Assembly: GCA_963969595.1 (NCBI GenBank)
Contig: OZ018410.1
Location: 30,694,913-30,758,912, forward strand
From: Neckera pumila
Lineage: Eukaryota; Streptophyta; Bryopsida; Hypnales; Neckeraceae
Direction of reading: 5' to 3'
Length of the DNA: 64,000 bases
Part shown: positions 23,300 to 35,772 of the stretch, in pieces
Layout of the letters: every line of letters starts with the position of its first letter
Position numbering within the stretch: position 1 is the stretch's first letter
Program-made: the position numbers and the translations under genes
The notes under the pieces: model-generated
Told to the model about the DNA's origin: nothing
The model's database searches: none
What the model saw: only the letters and a program-made list of their open reading frames with translations

Positions 23300-25169
23300 T
23301 CATCAACAAAGCATAGGAGAAAATTCAACGGGAATTGGACAAGTGAACAACTATATAGTGCTCTAGCAAATGTAGATGACGGAGTGCCTATCAGATGTGC
23401 CGCCAAGGATAATGGCATTCCGTCTTCCAGTCTAAGAGGTCATCTGTATAGGACAACTAGGCAGAGAAGAAGGTATAAAACGGTTGTTGTAACAAAAGAA
23501 GAAGAAAACAAACTAGTCCAGTACCTCATAGAAATGCAGAATCTAGGTTTTCCATTCACTATAGGCCAACTAAGAGAAAAGGTGGGAAGAATTTCCCAAT
23601 CTAGAGTAACTCTATTTAAGGATGGTGTCTCTGGATCAGGTTGGATGTAGTGCTTCAAGAAAGGACCCCCCAAGTTAGCTATAAGAAAACCACAAGCATT
23701 AGAGCAGAAGAGAGTCAGAAACTTGAATCTTGAAAGTGTAGCTTCATTTTATAACAATCCAAAGAAACTTTATGACACTCACAACTATGAACCACACCAG
23801 ATCTAGAACTGCGATGAGAGTGGTGCTTGAAGACGATGATGGCTATGTTATAACAAGAAGAGGGTCTAAAAATGTACACAGAGTTACACCGGATTATAGG
23901 GAATAGATGCCTGTAGTGTCCTTTATCAATGCTACAGGTCAAGCTTTACCAACCTATTACTTTGTACATTTTTCAAAGGAAAACAAAAAGGAAGAAACTT
24001 CTTAAAGAAAACAGGCTTAAAAGCAGGAGCTGTCCAAGCTTTGTAGCAGAAACCCTGGATGACTCACTTTCTATTTTGGGAATGGATGATGCACTTCCTT
24101 CGTTGTGTTTCTAACATGTATGGCATTTCAGCCACCCAAATACACCTACTAATCTTAGATGGTCACGGATCCCATGTAACCTTAGAGGTTATTAAATTAG
24201 CAATGGGTAGAGGTCTTGATTTAGCTACTTTCCCTTCCCATACCTCTCATAAGTTACAACCCTTGGATGTCACTTGTTTCAAGCCATTTAAACTATTCTT
24301 CAGAGCCTATAGAGACAAATGGACATAGAACAACCAAGGAAAGATGTCTGCTAATGATGACCTAGCATAGTGGGTGTACATTGCACTTAGGAGAGCTCTC
24401 ACCCCTTCTAACATTTGTAAGGGCTTCCAATCAACTGGGATTAGTCGTCTAAATCATGATGCAATGAAGTCCAAGATAGGACCAAGTCAAGCTTCCTACA
24501 ATACTAAAGGAACTAGTAATGGAGAAGGTGGAAGAAATGCGAAGCCAACACCTACATACCAACTAGAGCAATGGGAGATTGAGGAGATTAATGAGGAGGT
24601 ATCCCAAGGCATTTCTAACTACACCTCTAGAAGAAAACGCAAGAATTTTGACAGAATCTGTTAATTTTTAACAGATTTCTGTTGAAATCAACAAAACAGT
24701 GACCAGGACAACGTGACCAAATCAACAGAATTTTGTCAAAATTCTTGCGTTTTCAACTAGTGCACGCAATATTTTGTACAAATTGACAAAGAAGAAGCGG
24801 ACTACTATAGGAAGGAAAGCAACAGTTCTAGCAAGGAAGACTCAGAACCGGATTTGGAGGAGGCTAACGAGGTGGACACTGGCGTGAGTCAATTCTGGCA
24901 ACTCCCCCATATATCGTTGCTTGCCAGATTGAAGAGACGACTGCAGCCTCACATCAACTACCACCATTTGATCATGTTGACAGAGGAGCAGCATGTATAC
25001 AAACTGGAAGACGTAGTAGCAGGAGGCAGCTGCAACAGAGTGTGAAAGAATGAGGTTAGAAAAAGAAGCCAACATAGCCAACAAAGTGATGAAGAAAAAA
25101 AAGAAGGAAGCAACAAAGCTAAAGAGAGCTGAACTTGCACTATCTAAGAGGAGATTCAACGAGTATTAG
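23300..25169 (+). pseudogene. Pogo/Tc1-mariner-type transposase, decayed
   Basis: The coding trace starts near 23300 with a psq-type helix-turn-helix (about 23325-23480: NWTSEQLYSAL, AAKDNGIPSSSLRGHL). The DDE_1 endonuclease follows in pieces: CDESGA (about 23805-23822, first Asp), SFINATGQALPTYYF (about 23915-23963), LLILDGHGSHV (about 24146-24178, second Asp) and PSHTSHKLQPLDV (about 24235-24273). A C-terminal tail runs past 24374 and, after a nested MITE, to a Lys-rich end near 25168. The family cuts and pastes DNA at TA sites. Stops and frameshifts make it inactive. An in-frame open stretch continues to about 25499 beyond a TAG at 25167-25169. Confidence 0.82.
24625..24762. mobile_element. 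138-bp CACTA-like MITE inside the transposase ORF
   Basis: Both ends carry GAAAACGCAAGAATTTTGAC within 10 bp of the terminus; the right end closes with TAGTG and the left opens CTCTA (one change from CACTA). CAC flanks both sides (24622-24624 and 24763-24765). Deleting the MITE and one CAC joins the transposase frame to 84 further open codons, an internal test of the insertion. The AAATCAACAAAACA motif at 24685 also occurs subterminally at 14736 in the 1072-bp CACTA element, linking the two. Confidence 0.85.
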
Positions 25170-28100
25170 AGTCTCAAGAATGTCAAAGCCATGGGGGACA
25201 AACTTAATGCAACAATAAAAAAAAATGCCCCTATCAACGGATATGTAGCACCATATTGCGGCATTTTACCCCAGGTGTGCACAGACAATCAAAAGCTTGC
25301 ATTAGAAAAGCGTCGGGCTAAAGGAAGAGGAGAGACACAAGTAGGTTTCCACCTCTACAAGAAGTGTGGTCGCAGGTTCACAGATTCAGTCAGCAGCAGG
25401 GTGCAGACTTTGCATTCTATGGCAGCCCCATATACACAACTCCCCCTTTGCAGTATGTCACTCATTTTGGCAGACCTATGGGGACAGCAGACGACATAGG
25501 CAGTTCTTGTAGAGGTCTACACACAGCTTCACTCATCGTGGACTCTACAATCAACGATATTTTCAACAGCAGTCATGGATACTAACGCCGATAGAGGCCG
25601 CCAACACAAGCTAGGCAAGATGACATTCTAGCAAAGTCAACGCAAAGACCAACAACATAGACGACGCTCATACTTCATTGAGCAGGGAAGGCGGACTAAG
25701 CAGGTGCACAGAGCTTCAATGATGAAGCTCACCAAAATAGAGCATGGCAAGCGATGTAGCCAGCATCCAAGGGGAAGGTCAGCCGCGGGGAAGTGGAGTT
25801 GCCATTCTGTCACTGCGCTGCTTGGGAGGAAGGAGGAGGTTGCCATGTTGCCATTTTATGAAAACATTAAGGCCTTTAATTAGATGTCTGAAAGAATTTG
25901 TCAGTGCCTTGTGTGCAGGTGGTTGAGTTTCCCTGAATGTTGACTTTTTTGAATTCAGTGTAGGCAGAGCCTCAACGTGGAGCCCGTGGAGAGAAGGGCA
26001 AGTAGTGAATAGTTTAAAAAGAAACAAAACCTTATGGATAGAAAATGACGCAAATGAATGAAATTGAATGTTTTCAGCCAATTCCATAGAGAACTTCAAT
26101 GTGGATTTTCCAAATGGCGTCCAATGGCGTCATATTCACATTGCAAATGTCACTGATGTTTTATACACATCAAAATGCATCAAATATGAGTTTCCAATCA
26201 GCTGTTGGTAATGTAATTAAGAACCTTGGTTGTTAACTTTCAAAACCAAGAAACAAAATAGCCTCATCAATGGCGATGTCGTAAGCGACAAAAAAAAAGT
26301 TATACACCCATCGTTGTTTGTTCACCACATCATCATTGTTGACGTCCGCAACTATGTGCAATTGCTTCACTCTTGTAGCCCATATTCAATGCAATAGCAA
26401 TAAGTACTACGAGACAGCACAAAAAACGCCATATATTTCTACAACTTCCATCACTGTAGACATTGACAAAAGAAGGGCCGTATTGTAAAACACGTCAAGC
26501 ACGCCAGTGTTTGTGTCAAATACAATGTTCTACCGTATATCACAAGCATGCAATGACGAACAACCATGTTCTTCTTTCTTCGTCCATAAGTGCATTTTCT
26601 AGAACAATCTATGGCATCATTAGTGATGTTACCTCCATGAGCATCTACATGCGCTATGTCAGACTATCTCTGACACATCAATGTATCGTTGGGCTGTTAG
26701 GGAAAAAAACCCAATAATATAATAATAATATAAATAAATAAATAAATAATTCTTGGGGGGTGGAGCAGGCCTGACGTGTTGCCTATGTCGCATGCACATG
26801 GCAACTTTTTGAAGGAATGAATACCCTATGTTTCTAGGAATGTTTTCATAAAACATGCGTGAATTTTTACTTGTTTTTTTCTAATTTTCTTGAGTTTTTG
26901 CTTGTCAACTCTGACGCATTTTTGTGGACACAACAATTGACTACCACAAAAGAAGCAAAAACATCCATTAGAAGAGATTTGAGGGCATTGGAGGGCCGTT
27001 TCAAGCCCGTCTTCTAATCTGGCCAAATTTGTGAACAGCCGGTACGGCTTGTCAAAAAAAAAAAATTCAAAAAAAAAAAAAAAAAAAATTCACTCCCAAA
27101 TATCATTTCAGGCCAAAGAATTTTTTTTTTTTTTTTTGAAAATGACGTCGCACTGTCTCGACTACATTAGCCAGCAGCTTTTCTACATTCCCGTAGTTTG
27201 GGAAAGCAGGATAACTCGTGGGCTCTTGGAGGCCTCAAATCTCTTCTAATGATTCAATGTGTTTTTTAACATTTCCAAAATAATACTTTCTTATAGTGGG
27301 TGGAAGGGCCGCAGTGCTAAAGAAATCGACAAATTTCAACGAGGACGACAAGATGCCGCAAGGTTAAGAAGAGCCTGGCAGGAGCAACGGGTATTTATGG
27401 GGGCCACGAGGAATCTATGCTGCCTACAACAATTAGTTTCCAACGAACTTGTTGACTTTTTCGGAATCACTTTGATGAACACATGCTCTATTTTAGGACT
27501 ATTGTGTGTGCATTTACAACCCCACGCTGCAAACTATGCACCTCTGACACTTTCACCTTTCTTTTTTATTTTGGGGGCTCTGTTGTCAGTCTTCTTAACA
27601 TAGCTACTTGTCACATGTGCAGTGGTCCATTGTTGGCACTCTCCGGGCGCTTTAACAAACTATCATGGATCTTTTTTGCATGCTTGTGATCTATTTTTGG
27701 ACTCACTCGATGGATTCAAGGATCAATGTCAATTGATGACATGACAGTCTATTTACGTTAGTAGAGACCTACGGCTAATTCCCTTTCTAAAATCACTGCT
27801 AACTTAACATTAGTCGGAAAATTACCAAAAAATGTGTTTTCGATTTGTCTCTTCTTTTTCTACCTACCATAAAAAAATGGAGAGGATCCAGCAAGCAATT
27901 TGAATGGCCGATCTCTAGTTCTCCTTAGGTATGCAATTTCAAAGCCTCCTACCTTTTATAGTGAGCTACTCTTCTCACTTGCTACTCAACAAAAGTTGAA
28001 AATACTTGCATTCCAATTTTGATAGACACAAGTAAAGGAAACTTTCTTGTAGTCAAAAGTGTTTTTTTCTTTTGTTTTTCATACAAATGAAGGGAATTTC

Positions 28101-28682
28101 ATGGCAGTTAAACTCTTTTAATGACATTTGAGTGTCAGTTGGGGATGTCAGTACCTCAAAGTCAAGGTAAAAAGTGAAGTCAAACCCAATAGCGAGGCAT
28201 GTCGAGGACTCCCCATTTGCATGTCCGCTCTTCAAAACTTGAAGTGGCCGGGCATTTCTGGCGAGTTCGCGTGCCAACGGTGGGAAAAAATATTTGGTCT
28301 AACGCGCCAATTCTCCTTGTGATGGCAATGCTCTAATTACAATTTGAAACAAGAAAAATTCAAAAACAACCAAATCATGTGTGCATTGAAATGATAAAGA
28401 TTTGGAATGTGGGATTCGAGTCTGCGGTCATTCGGTACTGAGATCAAAATCAATAACAGATTCTAGGACACAGACCGTATCCCACATTGTCAAATACACC
28501 CTAAGCACAGCGCCTTGTGCCAGATCATCAAGGTCAACTGGGCCAACTCAGATAATAAAGAGCCACGTAAGCGCATTATGTAGGGGCGCATAGCCCGATG
28601 GCATGAAGAAGCGAGAGTGCCGGTTGTGCCGCAAAGCCAGTGGAGCTCGAGATTGTAGGTGAATTGCAGAGGTAGAGCGGCG
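25170..28682. other. Degenerate transposon-rich spacer
   Basis: No intact gene is recognised. A 102-residue open piece at 25191-25499 is in frame with the preceding transposase tail and may belong to that element. Low-complexity tracts occur at 26715-26750 (AATA/AAAT units) and 27053-27090 (long A-runs) with a T-run at 27120-27137 that could pair with them. The last 100 bp before 28683 are probably the NUP43 leader. Confidence 0.4.
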
Positions 28683-31600
28683 ATGGAGGTGCACAGGATT
28701 CCGCAGGGACAGTATGTCGACGCCCTGCGTTGGCTTCCCATGCCCTCCACGCTTGCGCTTTCACTCTGGGATGCCGATACAGGTTAGGACTTAGGAGCCC
28801 TTCACGCTCTCTCTCTCCCACGATTTCTTCTTTCATTCAAAATGGTGCAGGGATGATGATGCCCCAGGATCATGCTTCAGGATCATGCTACTTCTACTTC
28901 GTATTGCAATGCCTGCGTGCACTCCATCTTTTTTCTGGTTTACATGTTTACCCATTAGTTTAGATTAGGGTAAGGGATTCATCGGAGGGGTTTGGGTTTA
29001 GGGTTTGATTCGCAATTTGGCGAGTTTGCTATAGCTGCTCTTGCTGGCAGTTTATGGCGTCGCCATCGCATCGAACTTGGTGTCTCTGGGAGTTTTGCTC
29101 ATGTGGCATTCTTGAGAACAGGGGTTTAGGGTTTAGGGTTGTAAGGGAATGTTGTTCGTCTGTTGCGGGCGTTCCTGTTTTAAATTTTGTTGCGGAGTTC
29201 GTAACTAGGTCGTGAGGACTAAGGTCGGGATACTTATAATCGCTACTTTTGTTTCTGAGCGTAGGTTTCTTTATTATTTTGCTCTTTGAAATTTTTACTT
29301 GTTCTTGTTGGCGAATGAAGGAGGATTTGAATGCACGAATGCATGCTTTAATGGGATATCGGCGTGCAAAGTTATGAAGTTCAAAGCTTTATCGGTAGAT
29401 GACTTAAAATTGCTTCTTATGGGGATATCCAGAAGTTGAACAAGTGATCAGTGGTGCTTTTGCGAGTTTGTGTGTCCCTTACTTAAGCGCATTCTCTTTT
29501 CCAACCCTAAGCTCTGGTGTCTGATTCAAGAGTAAAATATTCTACTCTTCAAGTGTGTGTTTTGTCTTGCCTGAAATGCTAGAAGTGACGGTGTATTTTG
29601 ATGCAAGCAGGTCTGTCTACTCTAGAAATTGCTCTCCTTCAGAACCCTGATCAAGAAGGCCAAGCGCCATGGATGGAGGACCAAGCTTCCTGGGATCTGA
29701 TGGCCCGCACAACGGCAATGAAAACCTCATCAAATCAGTCCAACATTGCTCTTGCTCTAGCTTCAGAAACCGGCTCTTTGTCGGTCTTTCTTATTGATGC
29801 TATGAATCCTTCCATGGATTCTCCACCTTTGGTATTAGAGCACCTGCATAAGGTTGTTCCGTCGGCTTTGGATATCCAAAAAGATACTTTACAATGCGTC
29901 ACTGTGGGCAGCGACGGCAAAATCAATTTGGTGCAAGTAAGACTATTGATCGATTGTTAATTGTATGGTTATTCTTAACATACAATGGCTTTGCAACATG
30001 GTGCATACGTTTGATGGTGGACATTGCTGGGCAGGCTGGGCAGTCGGGGCTGCAGGGCGATTGTTTACATGACAATCATGGTGTGCTGTCATACTCAGCG
30101 GTGTGCTGGGCGTCACCTACTGAATTTGTTCTAGGAGGTCATGGAGCAGGAATCCAATGGTGGGATAACCGCCGGCCAGGCGGAGCTGTTGCTCAGTCCC
30201 CTGCAAAATGGTAAGAACTGCTGCGAGTAGACACGATGCTTTTGGAAATAGGCGATCTGTGTTGGTAGCAAAAGTGATGAACTGCCTCGTACTGAGTCGT
30301 CATTGGGCCTCTTGATTTTTAGGAGTGATTTGATACTCTGGGGATCCTTTGTTGCTCTTAAGAACTGACAGGAAGCAACAGGGCTGGCGCAGATGGAGTT
30401 GGCAGCATCCACGCCGTTGATGTCCACCCTTCACGCAAACATCTTTCCGTGGTAAGTTATTGCAACTCTGTTTGAATGTAAGGTAGCCAAACCTATTGAG
30501 ATCGATTTTTTTATCACCGTGTATGAATTTTTCTGTGCAATTTCAAAGTGAGAGGTTGCAGACCACTACAAGTGACAGTAGACAACACCCATTCCCATCC
30601 AAAGCTCAATGGCTATAGACATTCAGCTAAGCCATGCTTACATCCCTTTGTAATTGAAAGTCTTACGAATAGATGAGTTGCTGTTGGTAGCATGGATCAG
30701 TTGTAGGCGACGGGAGCAGGTCCTAATTGTTTTAGTACCCCCTACCATATTTCATGTCGTCTTACTGAAAGGATTTGTAACCAACTCCATTATTAGTTTT
30801 TTTCGAAATTCTAGCTATCTACTTGATCACTTGTTGTTATGATAGTTCATTTTGTTGTACGCAAGTAGACGCTCTAGCTTGTTGGCTAGACCAATCAACA
30901 TGAGACTGAATGCAAGGCATCTTTTGAAGGTTGGAGCATCAGGGGGAGCAGTCCTGGCTTGGGATCTCAGACGTCAAAATGAGCTTCTCACTCTTGCAGG
31001 AAGGGGGTTGAAGGGGGGCTCCCCAATTGCAGAAGGTGAAGTCTGGGACGTGAAATTGGATCCAGCACTGCAAGGTGGGGGCCAGGGAGAGTCAGCAAAA
31101 ATCCCTCCGGTCTTGATTTGCTCCGAGGATGGCATTCTCGCAATTATTGAGGCTGGTATGTACTCTCTTGATAATTCTCGTGCTTTTTTGTGACAGGAGG
31201 AAGTGTTTTGCTTTAAAGCTTGAGCAACTGGCTGGATCACCATGATTTGAAAGTTGGGCTTTTGATTATCAGGGTCGTTATTTGTTATGAACACACTTGA
31301 AGGTTTATGAATTTGGAATTCCTTGATACATTTGATAGTCTGCTTAACTGTATTTTATTAGTTCGATTGAGCAAAATGTGAATAAGTTTATTACAGACGT
31401 ACCCAACAATTAATAGTTGATGGAGTCACATTCATATTTTCAGGAGTGGCTACGGAGTTGGCTGTGGAGGCTTGTGCTATAAATAGCTTTGATGTAGACT
31501 TGGAATTTGGCTCTGTGAGTATTCTCACCTTATACTTGTAGAGCTTGTGGTGTATAATTCCAAATCTAGGCTGGTTCAGAAGTATATCTTTTGTATGCTG

Positions 31601-31714
31601 ATTTTTCCAGCTACTTGACTAATGGTTTATGACTGACTTGGGATGGTGATTTTGCAGGAAATAGTGTGTGCATTGGAGCACGAAAGTGTATTATACGTCA
31701 AACGACCGTCGTAG
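28683..31714 (+). CDS. NUP43: Nuclear pore complex protein NUP43 (WD40 propeller)
   Basis: Seven exons fit in phase: 28683-28782, 29611-29936, 30035-30210, 30382-30451, 30930-31155, 31444-31514 and 31658-31714, giving 341 residues. The start MEVHRIPQGQYVDALRWLP and the end (CAINSFDVDLEFGS, then CALEHESVLYV, stop) match plant NUP43 as I know it. WD-type signatures include TVGSDGKINLVQ, GHGAGIQWWDNRRPGG, SIHAVDVHPSRKHLSV and SGGAVLAWDLRRQNE. NUP43 is a peripheral subunit of the Y-shaped Nup107-160 scaffold at the nuclear pore. The start of exon 3 is least certain; in-frame AGs at 30043 and 30054 are alternatives. Intron 1 (828 bp) contains several TTTAGGGTTT telo-box motifs, common in plant housekeeping genes. 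Confidence 0.93.
28995..29142 (+). promoter_or_regulatory. Telo-box motifs in NUP43 intron 1
   Basis: TTTAGGGTTT near 28997 and a GGGTTTAGGGTTTAGGGTT run near 29122 match the plant telo-box (AAACCCTA reversed), an element often found near the 5' end of genes for translation and growth. Its role here is inferred from position only. Confidence 0.5.
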
Positions 31715-33148
31715 CTTTATCTGGAATTTTTTACCCACCAGAAGGAAAAACGATCGGAATTCCAATTGTCTAGTACTCCACCATCGTATTACTGATTCAA
31801 GCACCATGTTGATGCAATTTTTTGAGCTTCAGGAATTTTGGTCCTCTTATACACGAAGGGAAGTGGGGGATAGTTTTTATAATGAAGGCTCACATAGGAG
31901 TAGAGAGCTAGCATATTTCTAGTGTACCTGTAGATTAGCAAAATGGCATAATGGAAACAATTGTGTAGAAGCTAATCATTGAAAGAAATTCAGGGCAAGC
32001 TTGAATTCAAGACGCCATTGAATTGGTGACCCTTAACAGAAAAAAATTAAAAAAGAATGAAACTCTAATGTAATGTCCTAAGTGAATCGTCAAGGGTTTT
32101 CTTTGCTCAAAGGTAAGCAACTTTTCGCCTGCCATGGCATCTCTGGATTTGAGTAGACATACGCAAGTCAGAAAGCTTTTGCCCAGCCATGGCTCATGAC
32201 CTGCAACTTTGCATGACCCTCTTCACGAAGTCCCATGCAATGCTTTAAGAGTGGGCTTTTGTTTGGATGAGGACTTCCTGCAAACCATTGCAGCAAGTGC
32301 TTTTGTGAGGATGGAAAACAATTGCAGCAATACGGCAAGCTTATCGTGGGAAAACATGAAGTTCAATTGTTTTACCGATGTCAACAATGAGCTTATTCCC
32401 TTGTGCCTCATACTTCAGTGCACCTTGACTTCATAATGGGTTCCATGTACCAGTGGTCAGGTGACAATAACCACTTATTGTTTGCTCTCTTGTGAACCAA
32501 TTGCCCACCTTCCTCAGTGCTGATAATCAATATGTAAAACCTCAAAGGGGTCAAATGGAGGAAAATCGGTTGTCGAGCTTACAAAAGAGTCCAATTGGCG
32601 AAAAGAAGACTGAATTTAACAGTTGATCCAAGGAACCCACCTCATTAATTAGCTAGGGTTTTCAAGTTTCCTGATCGAAGAGAAAAAGAGGTTCACCACA
32701 AAGAGAGGCAAAACCAACAAGACCTCCAATAACCCGAACAAGCGGTGCCTGAATCCCACTTCTAATGTCCTCAAGACGTCCAGCTTACATTTTGTCAGCT
32801 TGAGAGGATTGTTCGCGTTAGTGCCACCTGGCTGGGGATCAAGTTCTGATACGGCACGCTGGTGGTTTATTTTACAAACAACAGGAGTAAGTTACTTACA
32901 CTTTCGTTCTTCAATCTGCTTGATAATAAGACTCCGAAAAAATTCTCCATACAATTTTCTCCATTCATCTGAGAAAACGGTAGTTTCGAATTACGGCGGT
33001 AGGTTATTAGGTCGCTCGTGCGTTTCTTTGAATGATAATTTGGGCATTATATGCATACCTGAGGATATTGTAACTTCAACAGAACAACAGTATCACAAGA
33101 AGCTCTGTCAGCATTAAAATCCTGCAGAGTATACGTGGCTTTGGAAAG
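31715..33148. other. NUP43 3' flank and spacer
   Basis: No gene is supportable. Short ORFs (for example 32209-32436) have no recognisable motif. The final ~50 bases are probably the leader of the downstream coiled-coil gene. Confidence 0.45.
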
Positions 33149-35772
33149 ATGGTGAAGGAAACGAAAAGGCCAACTTCAGCAGATGGAGACAGGCCGAGCT
33201 CAAGTAAGTTTGGAGGGCCGCGTTCAGCAAAGGGGTCATCAAAGTCCTCAATTCCACCGCCAGCAGAATCGCCCAAGTCATCAAAACCAGGTTCACGGGA
33301 TGGTCTCAAGAAGCAGCCCCTTCTGAGGGTTAAGCCAAGGGCCTTCTCAGCAAATGCGTCGCCAAAGTCTTCTAGAGGTAGTTCTCCTGCAGGAGATTCG
33401 CCAAGTGCATCAAGACCAGGATGTCCATGTCCAAATGGTTCATCACACTCAACAAGCTCACCGACATCATCGGCATTCAAGAGATGGGGTGCTCCTTATG
33501 CCCAAACGAAAAACAATTCAACAAGGTCATGCTCACCAGATCTCACTATAGTGTCATTACAAGACGATTCTGCATTTTCCCCCAAAAAAACACTAAAGAG
33601 AAGTCCACGCGCTTCAGCTGAAGCGCAAAGTAAACCTCCAATGCTAATTCTGGTTCACTAATATTAAGCATGAGAGTCCGACCCAGAGATTTCCTTTACT
33701 AACTTAGAAACCCTCCTGCTCGCTCCAGAAGCTAGATATCAGTGGTAGATTTTTTTTATAATTTCGAAGGTACCTATAACCAAGATATAGAATTACTTCT
33801 ATACTTCCTAAGTGTCAAAAACGTTAGTCCTGTATAATGTATCAACTTAACCATTTGATTTTCTTAGCTGATATTCAGGGGAGTTGATGATGTCCCTTGG
33901 AAATTCACGTCATAACATTCAATAAGAGTGCAAGTCAAGATGGCAACCACCCAACTGATGCAAGTTACAAAACATGATGCTCTTGATTCAGAATGTATTG
34001 GCGGTTCAAACCCAGCTACAAAGCATTTGATGCAAGTTACATTATGTGCTGCGAATGTAAGAGCACCACTTCCCGAGGTAAAAGCGCGCAAACTTGTGTT
34101 TTATAAGAACACAGATAAAGAAAGCTTAATAGCAGAGCTAGAAAGTTTGAAAGCGGCAGTGACCGACCAGACTTATCACCTCCAGCTTCACAAAACTTAT
34201 CTCTTCAGTCTTCGAGATGAGCATAAGTAATTTCCTTCCTTTTGTAAACTTCAAAAACCATAACATAAATCAATTAGTGTGAGTGTATGTGTGCAATTCA
34301 CACTAAAATTCATTGTGAACATGTGAGGCATAGTTGCATGATTCACCTCCTTATATAACGATCGTTTACTTCATGTGCGTAAATCGATTTGAAGGTCTCT
34401 CACAACTCTAATCATCATGTTGGAAGAAACACACAATCTTGCAGTCAATTGGAGGAAAAGGTAGGAGCAATAGAAAGTATAGATGGATCTAATGCGCCAA
34501 GAACAGGAGGTGAAGGCCGCTTACTTTCCAAAATTGCAGGTTTGTGCGTTCCACCTTAACCCCTGACAACTTTAGACTCTTGGATTGCACAAGATGCAAG
34601 TCTGGATGCTACCAGTGGAGAACATCACGCTGGTCTTCACAATAAATTCTATCTACAGGCATGCGGATGAAAATTTCGAATCTGGAAGATGACATCACGA
34701 AATATCAGGAGAAAATCCAAAACCTCAAGTACAGATACCAAGTCTCTTTGACACGAGTAAGCCAACATAAGAGTCAGCAACCTTGTCACAAATTTTATTG
34801 GGCAAGACCTGGCATATGTTGAAGGGCTAATAGGCCTTGGTCTAAACCAGGCATTCGTTCTAATGTTGAGAAAATGCTGAGCTTAGGTCCTGACATACAC
34901 CATCGGTATTTGCAGGAGGCTACCATACAAAGGAATATGGCTGCGGGCGATGTTTGGAGACTCCAAAAAGAGGTCCGGAATGCTAAGGATGTGCTCCAAA
35001 CATTGACAAAACAGAATAGGAAGTTCTTGCATCTTAGGAACAAATTAGTACCGGATCTTCAGCAATCACTATCCCAAAAAAAGGAGAAATTAAAGGCAGA
35101 GTATTCTCACTTCGTGTTTGATAGTGCCTTATTACTCCAATTGGGTTTGCTGATTGTACACTCAATTGTTTCTTGTACAGCGCATGCACTCGTGAGTCTT
35201 GACCAAGAAGATTGAATACCTTCTGTGGCTGTCAGTTTTGTCCATGATTTAATTCAAACCAGTACGCCTAAATTTGTAAGTGCTGCATGGCATGTTTCCA
35301 GTGGCTCGTATTATTAAACCCCGGCTGTGGCACCTTAAAATCCACAATAATAATTTCATCATTAAGATCTACAGCCACATACGTACGGTACACAAGCATT
35401 GATTGCACATGTAGAAACCCTAGACTCACTATATAACATTTGCAGGGAATTACTTTAGGCGTCAGAGAAATAGAGAATCTGTCTAAACAATGCACAGATG
35501 AGTCTTACGGGCATAAGAAAGAGGTCACCAAGGCCAAGAGCCGGGCTACCAGCCTCTACGACGAGGGGAAGAAAATGAGAGCTAAACTAAAACAAGAGAG
35601 GGAACGAAAAAGGAAGACGCAGCAGGACTTTTGGATACTAGGATACGAAACATGCATGCTCGAAAAAGAAAACAGAGTCAATGACAAGCGAAGGCAAATC
35701 AAGGAAGCTGCCATGGCAAGAAAAGCAACAATGGCTACCGCAAAGGCTGAAAGACAAGGAAAAAGATCGTAA
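33149..35772 (+). CDS. Unrecognised coiled-coil protein, six exons
   Basis: Six exons with GT-AG borders join without a stop: 33149-33629, 33929-34226, 34445-34539, 34659-34756, 34916-35113 and 35446-35772 (498 residues). The first ~160 residues are Ser/Pro/Lys-rich and probably disordered (repeated PKSS and PSS words). From about residue 200 onward the protein is mostly heptad-like helix: ESLIAELESLKAAV, KISNLEDDITKYQEKIQNL, DVWRLQKEVRNAKDVLQTL, then a very basic end (KKMRAKLKQERERKRK). It looks like a structural or cytoskeletal protein. I do not recognise the family; axonemal or basal-body proteins with this layout exist in plants with motile sperm, but that is speculation. The exon 2 start could also be 33935, and exon 5 end is chosen to keep phase. 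Confidence 0.7.

Noticed and set aside
26090..26290. Possible copia-like polyprotein trace (HIANVTDVLYTSK)
   Set aside because: Only a few residues resemble the pre-integrase region; no protease, integrase or RT motif is nearby.
27050..27140. A-run and T-run hairpin
   Set aside because: Low-complexity tracts of this kind arise easily; no terminal repeats or duplication support a mobile element.
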